Assembly: GCA_958352145.1 (NCBI GenBank)
Contig: CATWNM010000016.1
Location: forward strand, 1 to 43,300
Length of the DNA: 43,300 nt
Direction: 5' to 3'
Source of the DNA: an uncultured Eubacteriales bacterium
GTDB taxonomy: Bacteria; Bacillota; Clostridia; Oscillospirales; CAG-272
Program-made: the position numbers and the translations under genes
Part shown: positions 1-8,600 of the stretch, piece by piece
Position numbering within the stretch: the first letter of the stretch is position 1
Layout: the number at the start of each line of letters is the position of its first letter
Notes under the pieces: model-generated
Database searches by the model: none
Told to the model about the DNA's origin: nothing
What the model saw: only the letters and a program-made list of their open reading frames with translations

Positions 1-144
1 GGAGTTACCCGGATTGGTGCTGCCGGTACCGCCCGGGTTCGTATTGCCGGTGTCGATGCTGTTGTCGCAGTCTTCATAAGGGCAGTCGGGCGTATTGTCT
101 TCCGGCGGCCAATAGCGGTCTTCGCAGTCTTCAAAATAACACAT
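1..144 (-). CDS. Partial hypothetical protein, Cys/acidic N-terminus then Gly/Asn/Thr/Pro-rich
   Basis: The reading frame opens at 144 with ATG and runs off the left edge, so only the first 48 residues are visible. A good ribosome site (AAGGAGA, 9 nt upstream) supports the start. The first 27 residues hold four cysteines among many Asp and Glu residues (MCYFEDCEDRYWPPEDNT and a second CPYEDCD segment). The chain then changes to a low-complexity stretch with NPGG and NPGNS units. There is no signal peptide or membrane segment. I do not recognise the family. The two CxxxDC/CxxxDC-like clusters could bind metal, but that is only a guess from spacing. The gene has its own likely promoter at 204-232. 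Confidence 0.6.
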   Translation of the reverse strand, partial: MCYFEDCEDRYWPPEDNTPDCPYEDCDNSIDTGNTNPGGTGSTNPGNS

Positions 145-185
145 TTTTTTGTGTCTCCTTTAATTTTTCTTCCAAAAATTTGTTT

Positions 186-197
186 ATCCTGCAGGAT
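186..197. promoter_or_regulatory. Perfect 12-bp palindrome, candidate operator
   Basis: ATCCTGCAGGAT is a perfect palindrome. It lies just downstream of the predicted -10 box of the leftward gene and upstream of its ribosome site, where a repressor would sit. Binding is inferred only from position and symmetry. Confidence 0.3.
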
Positions 198-203
198 GGC
201 AGT

Positions 204-232
204 ATTAAAGCACACGATTTTGGATTTGTCAT
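204..232 (-). promoter_or_regulatory. Probable sigma-A promoter of the left-edge gene
   Basis: On the minus strand ATGACA (227-232) and TTTAAT (204-209) are separated by 17 nt. The -35 box is one base from consensus and the -10 is weaker. It lies about 60 nt upstream of the start codon. Confidence 0.4.
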
Positions 233-332
233 AGAAAATTGGGAAAAAAATACAAATCATAATAAAAAAGTCCCAAATCATAATATCGGGCACAAAATTT
301 TTGATTGAAATCCTGCGTATTTTCAGACGTTC

Positions 333-376
333 CAAAAGCCGGGAAGCCTTGCAGGTACAGCGTTTCCCGGCTTTTG
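333..376. terminator. 13-bp perfect-arm hairpin, possible terminator
   Basis: CAAAAGCCGGGAA (333-345) pairs perfectly with 364-376 around an 18-nt loop. The A/T ends of the arms give a short U-run on both strands. No gene ends directly at it, so its role is open. Confidence 0.4.
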
Positions 377-554
377 TGTTTCAAGGCACGCGGGGGATTT
401 TGCCCGGTCTGAAAAGTACCGGTAAAAAAACAGTCGAGCCACGGCACATTTATCCGCTCTTTGTCGAAAAAATCTTAAGTTTTGAAATGGACGCAAAAAA
501 CCGCCGTCTGAGACGCCCACAGCAGACTGCGCCGCGGCCATCCAAATAATCCAT

Positions 555-592
555 AAAAAATGGGTTTTGTCTCAAAACAAAACCCATTTTTT
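555..592. terminator. Strong bidirectional terminator
   Basis: AAAAAATGGGTTTTG (555-569) pairs perfectly with 578-592 around an 8-nt loop, giving six Us after the stem on the minus strand. The stop codon of the broken gene to the right (572-574) lies in the loop of this hairpin, so the terminator directly abuts the truncation point. Confidence 0.8.
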
Positions 593-987
593 AATAGTAT
601 AACGCACATGCGTCACGCGCGCGCGGCCGCCGGTCAGCGTGAACCGGTCGGTCCGATAAAAAATCGGCACGCAGTTAACGATTGTCGTTTTGAGCGGATC
701 ATCGACCAGCGTATCCACCGCTGACGCATATCCCTGCGCTTGAATCTGCGCAACCAGAGGAGAAAAAACCTCCCGGCATTCCTGAAAACCGAAGATATCC
801 GGCTGCAGATCATCGATCACGGCACGAATATACGGAAAACGCGCGTTTTTCGTATCGTCGTTCAGAACATTGAGCGACAAAACTCGCAAAGACACATTCG
901 AAGACGCTGCCAGCGAAGTCAGGTAAGTCCCGCCGCGCAGACGATCCCGGCAAGCATCAAAAGCAGTCCGGAAACCTTACTTTTCAC
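572..987 (-). pseudogene. Truncated, frameshifted endonuclease/exonuclease/phosphatase family protein
   Basis: The visible protein matches the N-terminal half of the endonuclease/exonuclease/phosphatase fold: LRVLSLNVLNDD with the conserved Asn, then DIFGFQEC with the metal-binding Glu. Families of this type usually run about 250 residues, but here the frame ends about 107 residues after the domain begins, inside a terminator. Upstream, in another frame, a GTG at 987 opens a signal-peptide-like segment (hydrophobic core LLLMLAGIVCAAG) that stops at 919-921. A one-base change near 922-937 would join this leader to the domain (reading TYLTSLAASSNVSLR). So the ancestral gene was probably a secreted phosphatase or nuclease that has lost its C-terminal catalytic half and its frame. 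It follows the glycerophosphodiesterase gene by 42 nt and was probably cotranscribed. A sequencing error could explain the shift but not the missing half. Confidence 0.7.
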
Positions 988-1029
988 CGTTATCTTTTTT
1001 CCTCTTTCAGCATACGCGCCCCACGCGCT

Positions 1030-1749
1030 TCATTCCAATATATTGGTCGTCAGATAATCCACGCCCGCAGCGATCAGCGCTTTGGCGCTTTCTTTGTCGT
1101 CGCAGGTCCAGCAGTTGACCAAAATACCGCGCGCATGCAGCGCTTCAATGCGTTCCTTCGAAAGCGCGCGGTAATAAATATCGATGGCAAAACGATTTGC
1201 GGCAAGCGTTTCCACCAGATCGCCGTCATACCGTTGGGTCAGAAACTGGATCTCCTGCTGCGGAAGCATGGAACGCAACGCGGTCAGATTCTCCCAGTCA
1301 AAAGAAATGAACACAGTCATTCCGAGATAGGCCTCGCTTCGGATTTTGGAGACAATTCCAGCGATATGCTCTGCACGCATGTGATTTTTCAATTCCAGCA
1401 CGGCTTTTTTGCCATATCGCTTGCAGATGCGGATATAATCGAGCAGATCCGGCAGAACAAGGTCGCTGCGGCTTCCGTAAAGGTCATAGCCGTATAAAGG
1501 GATTGAACGAAGTTCGTCATAGGTACTCTGCTCGACCATTTTATTGTAGCCGGAAACACGGAGCGTATTGTCATCGTGGATCACGATAAATTTTCCGTCC
1601 GCTGTCACATGAACGTCGGTTTCGATGCCGTAATAGCTCCGGTTTCCTGCCGCGACAAAAGCGGCGCAGGTATTTTCGGGTTCGATGCCGCTGAGCCCGC
1701 GGTGCGCAATCATTTTCGCGGCGGCTTTTGGAATTTTAATCGTATCCAT
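1030..1749 (-). CDS. Glycerophosphodiester phosphodiesterase
   Basis: 239 residues, the usual length for a bacterial GDPD-domain enzyme hydrolysing glycerophosphodiesters to glycerol-3-phosphate and an alcohol. The family signature is intact: AHRGLSGIEPENT near residues 14-26, then GIETDVHVTADGKFIVIHDD with the metal-binding Glu and Asp and the second catalytic His. There is no signal peptide, so it is probably cytoplasmic. The start at 1749 was chosen because AGGAGA lies 6 nt upstream and a promoter (1774-1802) lies just above it; a longer frame to 1818 would overlap that promoter. The broken phosphatase-like gene follows, suggesting the two once acted on related phosphodiesters. Confidence 0.9.
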   Translation of the reverse strand: MDTIKIPKAAAKMIAHRGLSGIEPENTCAAFVAAGNRSYYGIETDVHVTADGKFIVIHDDNTLRVSGYNKMVEQSTYDELRSIPLYGYDLYGSRSDLVLPDLLDYIRICKRYGKKAVLELKNHMRAEHIAGIVSKIRSEAYLGMTVFISFDWENLTALRSMLPQQEIQFLTQRYDGDLVETLAANRFAIDIYYRALSKERIEALHARGILVNCWTCDDKESAKALIAAGVDYLTTNILE

Positions 1750-1773
1750 ACTTTCTCCTATATAGGTATTTTC

Positions 1774-1802
1774 ATTATATAATAGTATTAAAAAATATAC
1801 AA
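1774..1802 (-). promoter_or_regulatory. Sigma-A promoter of the GDPD gene
   Basis: TTGTAT (1797-1802) and TATAAT (1774-1779) on the minus strand are separated by exactly 17 nt, 25 nt upstream of the GDPD start codon. Confidence 0.7.
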
Positions 1803-1851
1803 GTGCGAAAATAAGCACGATATTCTACCATACAGCGCAAAATCAAAAAAA

Positions 1852-1878
1852 TTGAACCGCAGTGCCTGCGGTTCGATC
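1852..1878. repeat. Palindromic direct repeat, left copy
   Basis: GAACCGCAG and CTGCGGTTC (1854-1862, 1866-1874) form a 9-bp hairpin with a 3-nt loop. The 27-nt unit recurs at 2049-2074 with two substitutions and one single-base gap, and the two copies bracket the three-hairpin element between them. Confidence 0.6.
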
Positions 1879-1916
1879 CAGACTGTCGAAAAAGTATACG
1901 AAACAGGTAACCCAAT

Positions 1917-2042
1917 AAAATGTGCATACAGAGCAGACATGTGCCGCTCTGTATGCACCTTATGGTTTGGCAAGTGCCGCATAGCGGCGCGCGGCGCGAG
2001 CGCACCAAACCCTTTCTGTTGAAAAACCTTTGTTTTTTCAAC
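1917..2042 (+). repeat. Dispersed three-hairpin element, copy A
   Basis: Hairpin 1 pairs GCATACAGAG (1924-1933) with CTCTGTATGC around a loop containing GACATGTGCCG. Hairpin 2 is bounded by GGTTTGG (1964-1970) and CCAAACC (2005-2011) with an inner GCCGC/GCGGC pair. Hairpin 3 pairs GTTGAAAAAC (2018-2027) with GTTTTTTCAAC (2032-2042). The same core (GACATGTGCCG, CCTTATGGTTTGGCAAG) and the same order of hairpins occur at 9748-9866 (inverted) and 36500-36620. No transposase or good ORF is inside. It resembles REP/MITE-like intergenic repeats or a family of structured RNAs. Confidence 0.7.
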
Positions 2043-2048
2043 AGACTC

Positions 2049-2074
2049 AATCGAACCACAGTGCCTCGGTTCGA
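2049..2074. repeat. Palindromic direct repeat, right copy
   Basis: CAATCGAACC (2048-2057) pairs with GGTTCGATTG (2068-2077). The unit is the near-identical partner of 1852-1878 in the same orientation. It also sits just past the stop codon at 2083 of the leftward gene, so it may act as part of that gene's transcript end. Confidence 0.6.
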
Positions 2075-2082
2075 TTGGCAGT

Positions 2083-4056
2083 TTATTTGATTTGTCCCTC
2101 AATCTCCGTCAGCCCCGTGTCAAAGAGCGTCCAATCAGGATGCCAGCGGAAATTCTCCAGCCGGAACGCACAGGGCCATGCGGGCAGCCATTGGGAGGGA
2201 CCAAACGGCTTGACGCCATGCCGCCCCCAGCGCGTATGGAAGATCGCCTCGTCCTGCGCCCCGGCGGGACGGAGACGGCCGTTTATGTACTGCGTGCCGT
2301 CCGAAACGCACTGGCAGGCATTACACCAAAACGCGATCGCCCGCTCGCGCCACTGCGCAAAGCCCGTAAGTTCATAGAGCTTCATAAACGAGATCACGTC
2401 GCGCAGCGCATACTGATCAAGCGCCTGATGCGCCGTGGAGACCGAGGTCGAGCCAAACGTATCGTAGCCCATTTTTCCGAGCAACGAATCGGCGGGATAC
2501 TGCACGGTAAAGTGCATCATCCAGGTGCAAAGATACCATGCGATCTTTTCGGCCTTTGCAATGTATTTTTTGTCGCCCATTTCGTCGAAGAGCGCAAGCG
2601 CCGCACGAAGCAGCGGACTTGCCGACTCTTTGTCAATGCAGTAAGTATCCAGCGCCCCCGCGGTCGTAAAGCCGTCCCGCTCCAGCGCAGCATAGTAAAA
2701 GTCAAACGCGCGCGCCGCGCCCGCAAGATATTTTGGCTCCTTGACCGTGCGGTAGGCCGTAATCAGCGGAAGGATCAAAAAGGCGGCGATCGTCCCTTTC
2801 TTCGTCAGCACGTTTCCGTCCTCGTCCCAGGATTTAGCAAACGCGCCGTCCGCATCCTGATTGGCAAGCGCAAAATCACACACGCCGAGCGCCGCTTCAA
2901 GATATTCCGGTTTGTCGATGCCCGCCTGTTTCAGCAGACGATAGGCTTCAAAATAGCCCTCGGCTCCCGTTCCGCTGTTGCAGGCGTCGTGCGTGAGCAA
3001 AATTTTTCCGTCGGACGCACGGCGGAACTTTCGGCCCGCGAATCCTTTGAACATCTCATAATCGCATTCGCCGCATTTCCATCGATCAGGCTCATACTCT
3101 TTCGGAAATTCCTCATACCGCCACGGATCGAAAACGATCCGCGCGGCAAAATGTCCCGCAGGGAACCGCCCTTCGCGAAGCCAGCTGTCGTGCGCCTCAA
3201 GCGCCAAATCCAGCTTCTCTTTATCGCCGGTTTTAAGATAATCCCAGATAAAAGCGTTGGCCATAGACGCGCTTTGTCCGACCCAGCCGATCTCATAGCA
3301 GTGCTCGGTCTTACGGTAGGTCGTGCCGTCCATATGCCACTGCGCGCCCGTCGTAAACGCGGCAAACCCGTCTTTTTCGCGTTCAAACAGATACCGGGAA
3401 AAGGCGATAGACAGACGATACAGTTCTGCCGCAGGCATCGGAGGCAGGATCGAATGACCGTAATAGCGCCATGCAAAGTCGAGCAAGGTCTTGTATCGGT
3501 GGCGCCCGCCGTCTGAAGAACGCGCAAGCAGAATCGTCGTAAAATCACACCGCGGTTTCATCGTCCCCGCAAAGGGTTCACCCCAGAAATGCCGCTGAAG
3601 CGTTTTCGGTCCCTCTTCTTCCGGGAAAATCACGACATGGCGCTCGCCCTCCGGCGTTTTATAAAGCGAGCAGGCCGTATTGTCCCCTGCTTCCGCCATC
3701 AGTGCAAGACAAACGCGGTCGTTTTCGCTGTAAGTGCAGGAGGGAATCGTACAGCGATGAGACGCAAACGTCCACGGCACGCCCTCGAAGCAATCACCGA
3801 CATATTCAGGCGTATTTCCCCAGCCGTTGCCATTATAGCTGACCGCAGGAATCATCGTGAAAGAAGGCTCGCCAAAGAGAACGGCCTCCATCCGCATATG
3901 GCCGGTCGGTTCAGCCGTGCGGCGACGCCAACGCCAAGCGCCCGGCTCAAGTTCCTCAAACGTGTCGGACGCACCCGCTGCCGGCAGAATTTTCGCAAAC
4001 GCTTCGCCGTCAGAAAACAGCCAATATGCGCCGCCTATTTCTCTGAGCCCGATCAT
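2083..4056 (-). CDS. Unclassified glycosidase-like protein (beta-sandwich plus alpha/alpha-toroid pattern)
   Basis: 657 residues without a signal peptide. I do not recognise a numbered glycoside hydrolase family. The N-terminal 200 or so residues look strand-rich; the C-terminal 400 have the aromatic, helix-repeat pattern of six-hairpin glycosidases, for example TTGAQWHMDGTTYRKTEHC, HDACNSGTGAEGYFEAYRLL and SVSTAHQALDQYALRDVIS. Several Asp and Glu residues in these loops are plausible catalytic candidates, but none can be assigned. The start at 4056 was preferred to an in-frame GTG at 4080 because AAGGAG lies 10 nt upstream of the ATG. It is the last gene of a leftward unit after the GH43 lipoprotein and the binding protein, 49 nt behind the latter. 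The context suggests intracellular processing of an imported plant oligosaccharide; this is inference. Confidence 0.7.
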   Translation of the reverse strand: MIGLREIGGAYWLFSDGEAFAKILPAAGASDTFEELEPGAWRWRRRTAEPTGHMRMEAVLFGEPSFTMIPAVSYNGNGWGNTPEYVGDCFEGVPWTFASHRCTIPSCTYSENDRVCLALMAEAGDNTACSLYKTPEGERHVVIFPEEEGPKTLQRHFWGEPFAGTMKPRCDFTTILLARSSDGGRHRYKTLLDFAWRYYGHSILPPMPAAELYRLSIAFSRYLFEREKDGFAAFTTGAQWHMDGTTYRKTEHCYEIGWVGQSASMANAFIWDYLKTGDKEKLDLALEAHDSWLREGRFPAGHFAARIVFDPWRYEEFPKEYEPDRWKCGECDYEMFKGFAGRKFRRASDGKILLTHDACNSGTGAEGYFEAYRLLKQAGIDKPEYLEAALGVCDFALANQDADGAFAKSWDEDGNVLTKKGTIAAFLILPLITAYRTVKEPKYLAGAARAFDFYYAALERDGFTTAGALDTYCIDKESASPLLRAALALFDEMGDKKYIAKAEKIAWYLCTWMMHFTVQYPADSLLGKMGYDTFGSTSVSTAHQALDQYALRDVISFMKLYELTGFAQWRERAIAFWCNACQCVSDGTQYINGRLRPAGAQDEAIFHTRWGRHGVKPFGPSQWLPAWPCAFRLENFRWHPDWTLFDTGLTEIEGQIK

Positions 4057-4105
4057 ATTCAAACATCTCCTTTTCGTCACAACTTATATGCGCACCGCAA
4101 ACTGT

Positions 4106-5572
4106 TTACTGCCACTCCGCAACCGCTGCCTGATAATATTCATTAATAACATTCAGCAAATTTACTGCGGAATTTTTATAGGTGTCGTACATAGACGTAA
4201 AATTTGAATCGCCGCGCTGCGTCATATTAATTAACTGCTGGTTGTATGTGCCTACCCGATAGTAGAAGCCCAGGTCAAATACCAGCGAATCAAAAATAAT
4301 ATCCAGCATACCCGCAGATTCCTCATCGCGTGTGCTCTGCCCAATCAGACTAACATCATAATACGCAGGTGTAACTATCTGTTTTCCGTAATAAGCCAAC
4401 GCCTCAGTAATAACCCCCGTACGCTCGACATCATCCTGAATCAGCGGCACACAGATAAACTGGGAATTAAACGGCGACACCGTTGTATAATAATTGGTTT
4501 GCGTATCGGAAAACTTCGGGAATGGCAAAATTCCAAAATCCGTTTCCATTTCGCGAAGCTGCGGAAGCTTTTCTAATGCGACCGTCCAGAACAGTCCCTG
4601 ATTGTTTAACCACATCGGCAATGCAGATGTAACATACCGCTGGTAAACCAGCGAATACTGTGTATCGAAAGCAAGAGAAAAGAACTGTTCAAGCGCGGCA
4701 ACCGTTGTTTCGTTATACAGGGTAAGTTCAATATTGCCGTCCTCGGCAACCGTCGCACACTGCTGTCCCGAACCGTTGACAACGCCAAGCACCGAGTCGA
4801 TCCACACAAGCAGGCCATACCGGTCGTTCTGATCCATCACGCTGTCCTGATTCATATCTTCCGTCACGGTTTTGCAAAGCTGTGCAAACTGATCGAGCGT
4901 CCATCTGCCGTCGTAGACCATCTGATATAAATTTTCGAGATTATATTGCGCGTGCAGTTCTTTATTGAACAAAATGGCCATCGCCGCGTCATTGTCCGAT
5001 ACGGTGATCTCCCCGGTTGTAAAAAACATAACGCCGCTCACTGAAAGGCTCTCGTTCGCTTTCTGATCCCACCAGCTTTTGGAAAGATCGATCCCGGGAA
5101 TCGAATTCATATCATATAGAAAATTACTGTAAGCCAAAACGCTCACGTCATAGCCCGAGATCAGCGCAAGATCAAAGTTGCAGTCCCCGGCGTTTACGTC
5201 CGTGCTGATCTGCAAAAAGCCTGCACCGCCGCCGCTCGTCGAAAATACTTCGCGCACCGTCTGCTCGATATTCACGTTGTAACTTTGCTCTACAAGCGCC
5301 TTGCGCTTAAACTGCGCGCTGTCGAGCGGCAGGGAAGATTCCTCGTCGAATGTGAAATCCTCATAGGCTACGCTGCCGGCGGTGAGTATGCGGAACGTTT
5401 CGCCGCCGTAGTCGGCCGTCTCTGGAACGCCAAGCCGTTCTTCGGGCGTCTCCGTGTCCGAAGAAATATCGACCGTACCGCTTGGCAGCGGCGTCTTCTC
5501 CCCGCAGGCAGACAACAGAAAACACAGGATGAAAACGGTAGGCACAAAAAGAAATACGCAGCGCAGTTTCAT
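4106..5572 (-). CDS. Extracellular solute-binding lipoprotein (ABC sugar type), orphan
   Basis: 488 residues. A lipoprotein signal peptide is clear: MKLRCVFLFVPTVFILCFLL followed by SACGE, with the Cys as the lipidated residue. The rest has the features of family 1 extracellular solute-binding proteins, with an initial strand (ETFRILTAG), aromatic-rich hinge segments such as FLYDMNSIPGIDLSKSWWD, and a helical C-terminal lobe. It would sit on the outer face of the membrane and bind an oligosaccharide. The start at 5572 has AAAGGAG 5 nt upstream; the frame extends further but without a ribosome site. It lies 80 nt after the GH43 lipoprotein gene and 49 nt before the glycosidase-like gene. No permease or ATPase gene accompanies it, so it must share a transporter encoded elsewhere or serve only in capture. 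Confidence 0.85.
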   Translation of the reverse strand: MKLRCVFLFVPTVFILCFLLSACGEKTPLPSGTVDISSDTETPEERLGVPETADYGGETFRILTAGSVAYEDFTFDEESSLPLDSAQFKRKALVEQSYNVNIEQTVREVFSTSGGGAGFLQISTDVNAGDCNFDLALISGYDVSVLAYSNFLYDMNSIPGIDLSKSWWDQKANESLSVSGVMFFTTGEITVSDNDAAMAILFNKELHAQYNLENLYQMVYDGRWTLDQFAQLCKTVTEDMNQDSVMDQNDRYGLLVWIDSVLGVVNGSGQQCATVAEDGNIELTLYNETTVAALEQFFSLAFDTQYSLVYQRYVTSALPMWLNNQGLFWTVALEKLPQLREMETDFGILPFPKFSDTQTNYYTTVSPFNSQFICVPLIQDDVERTGVITEALAYYGKQIVTPAYYDVSLIGQSTRDEESAGMLDIIFDSLVFDLGFYYRVGTYNQQLINMTQRGDSNFTSMYDTYKNSAVNLLNVINEYYQAAVAEWQ

Positions 5573-5652
5573 AATAACTCCTTTCCGCGCGAGAAAAGCT
5601 CGCGCCGCTCCGTACACAGAGCGCCTATTCGGACGCCGCCGTGCGCTTCAAA

Positions 5653-8600
5653 CTATTTTTCACTGTCCATAACGCTGTGAAAGCCGGTGATTTTATCCGC
5701 AAGCGAGCGGGGATTGACTTTGACTGTATAGACGGTATCGGGGTCCTCCGGATGTGTCGAGCCATTGCCGATGGTCACGCCGCTTTGATCTGCGGTATAC
5801 GGCTCGACGAACGCATAGCGAATGCCGTTTGCGTCTTTGCCGAGGTATCCGTTGTAGCAGATCCATCCCTGCCCGTCCGTATCGGTGACATAGCACGCGT
5901 GTCCGCAGCCGTTGACCTTATCCGATTTGGACAAAATCGGCGTGGGCAGTTTTTCCCAGTTGTTTTTGTCCAGCGGATCGCCGCCGAGATACTTTAGCTG
6001 GCCAAGCTTATATTCAGTCGTCGAATAGTTGCTGCCTGAGTAGACGATATAGACCGAACCATCGTCGCCGTATACGGCCGTAGCGCCCTCCACAACTTTC
6101 GGCGACCAGTGGCCGGTCGCAGGGTTGTACGCATAACCGCCCATCTCCCAGTCGTACTCGGGCACGCAGATCACCGAGGGCTGCCCGACGATCGTCCAAG
6201 GGTTGGTCATTTCCACAATGTTGATGGTCTGATGAAAATCCGCCGTGCCCCGTCCCACTTCGGTTACATAGGTCATGTACAACTTGCCGCCGATCCGAAT
6301 ATCACTCTGCCCGGCGGCCCATACGCTGTCAAAGTCCGCGATGTCCCTGGCCTCTACCCGCTGCGGCACGTTGACCTCGCCTGTCACGGGATTGCCCCAT
6401 CTGCCGAGCAGATTATCGCCGTCAAGGCATTTGAGCACATACATGCGGTGATTGACGACCGCTGCGTCCGTACCGCTGTCTCCGCCGAAATAGCAATACC
6501 AGCCGCCGTTGCCCTCTCCGACTTCCGCATCCGTGTAATAGTGGATCTCCGGCGACCATGTGCTGGCCGAATAACCCTGCCCCGCTGCCGGCGTGTAAAT
6601 CGTCGTACCGCTTGCATACGGAAGATCACCGATATTGGCCACTCGAACCAGCTTCAGCGACGCGCTCCCCGTCGTCGATGTGTAGTAGTAATATCCATCA
6701 TGATAAAACAGCCATGGATCCGCGCCGTCCTGCCGAACCGGATTTTTGAACGTCATCGTCCCGGTTTCCGCAGCCGAAAGATCAATGGTACTTGTCAAAG
6801 AAGAAGTCATTCCACCTCCGAGATCCGCCGTCCCCAAAAGATCGGTCAAATGAGCAAACTCGCCGCCAAAGACCGACACGTCAAAACTGCCTCTGTATGT
6901 GCCGGCCGTAGATGCCGCAGCCGCAATCTTTGCATAGAACGTGCCACCCGTGATGGTCAAAGTAACATGGCTGTTAAACGTCTCAGCCGCGCTCGACAGC
7001 GTAGAAGCGTAGATTCCCTGATAAAATGTGCCGCCGCTGATGTCCGCGCGGATATCGCCATCGTGCGATCCCGAACTGCCCAGCGTCAGCCGCTCGATGA
7101 ACGAACCGCCGGTGATGGTCAGTTCAACCGTGTAGTTCCGGCTGCCGCTTGCCGCCGTACCGCCGCGGACACGCTGCCATATTCCGCTTTGGATCGTCAC
7201 ATGGCTGCTCGTATTGAGCATAGCATTGCGCGTGCCGCCCATGACCGAAAGCTGCGTCGTTCCCTCTCCAACGATTTCACAGGTGATATTTTCTCCAAGA
7301 ACCAGCGAGTGGCCGCCGGCAAAAATCGAAAGATAAGTGCCCGCGCTTTTCAGCGTGATATCGCTGAACTGGGTATCCCCGCCGCAGTAAAAATTCGATT
7401 TGAAGATCAGCGCCGCGCCACTTGTTTTGGCATAATCGACGCCGCCGTACACCGAGGTGATCGTGATTTTTCCGGTATTCGTATGACCGGTAAACGCCGA
7501 GGAAAGCGTATATTCGCCGCAGAGCACGACCGTGCCGCCTTGCTCAGAGAGCGCGGCGTAGGCGGCGTCAAGTGAACCGCCGGCAGAATTTACGCTGCCG
7601 CCGTTTCCGTTCCCGCCGTCGCGCAGATAATATACTTTCTCCGTGCTAACTGTAAACAGTTCGGCAGCTATGCCGAGATCGGCCAGTGAAAATTTGCTTT
7701 CATCCAGCTTGATCGTGCCGCGCGCATTATTGCCCGACGCCTCATAAGATAAAACCGTCCCGCCGTACAACTGGCAAATCAATTCGGTTTTTACATTATA
7801 AAAGACGATCCGTCCGACGCTGCCCCCGTTCACCGTGACCGAGAAGCGCTCGATCTCCGTATCGGTGGATTTTATAGTACCGGCGCTGCCGCTGACCACT
7901 TCAATCACGGCGTTGCCGCAGCCGCCCGTGACCGACTCGACCTCGGCGCCGTCGATCAGCACGTCCAAAGCATCCGTAATGCGGTCAAAGCTGCCCGAAT
8001 AGAGCGCCGCCGAGCCGGTAATGCAAAGCGTACCGTCCGTCTTGACGCCGTCCGACGCAATGAAGCGGCCATTTTCGGCGCAAACTGTCCCGCCGCCGCC
8101 AAGTGCAATATCTGAAAACTCGGTCTCGCCCGAAAGCGTATACCGGCCGCTGATTTGCAGACGCGCAGAAGCGTCCAATCCCCGAATCACAACCTTTTCG
8201 CTGTGCGATGGCTCCGTGAAATTGGAAATTGCCGCGCTGCCTACGATCACCAGCGTGCCGCCGGTCTCCGCCGCCCTGGCAAACGCCGCGTCAAAGGGCG
8301 CAGGATCCGCGGCTGACAGGCCCGTGCCGTTTGCCGGCGCACCGGCATAAACGCTTGCAACATTGTTTACCGCGTCAAAACCTGCGCCAAGCTTTTCGAT
8401 CTGCGCGGCTGTATACCGGTTTGCATCATAATTCAGGATTTTCGGCTTGTCCGCCGCCGTCTCCAGTTTTTGTACTTCCTCGTTGTAGCAGGAAACCGAA
8501 GCCGCGCCTACCGTCGCACCGCAGAGCGAAATCACCGCGCTGCCGACCACGTTGTTAACGTACAGCGCGCCCACCGACCCGCCGGACAGCGTAACCGCTG

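Larger units (their letters stand above)
145..554. other. Intergenic stretch without a gene
   Basis: Nothing coding is convincing here. It holds the promoter and palindrome of the leftward gene, an AT-rich stretch near 240-300 in which the 11-mer CAAATCATAAT occurs twice (about 255-265 and 276-286), and the hairpin at 333-376. Confidence 0.5.

Noticed and set aside
1866..1880. tRNA-like GGTTCGATCC segment
   Set aside because: No acceptor or anticodon arm can be formed around it; it is the right arm of a simple hairpin.
2092..3516. Long open frame on the plus strand opposite the glycosidase-like gene
   Set aside because: It is a shadow of the GC-rich third positions of the minus-strand gene; the protein is Arg-rich, lacks domains, and has no ribosome site.
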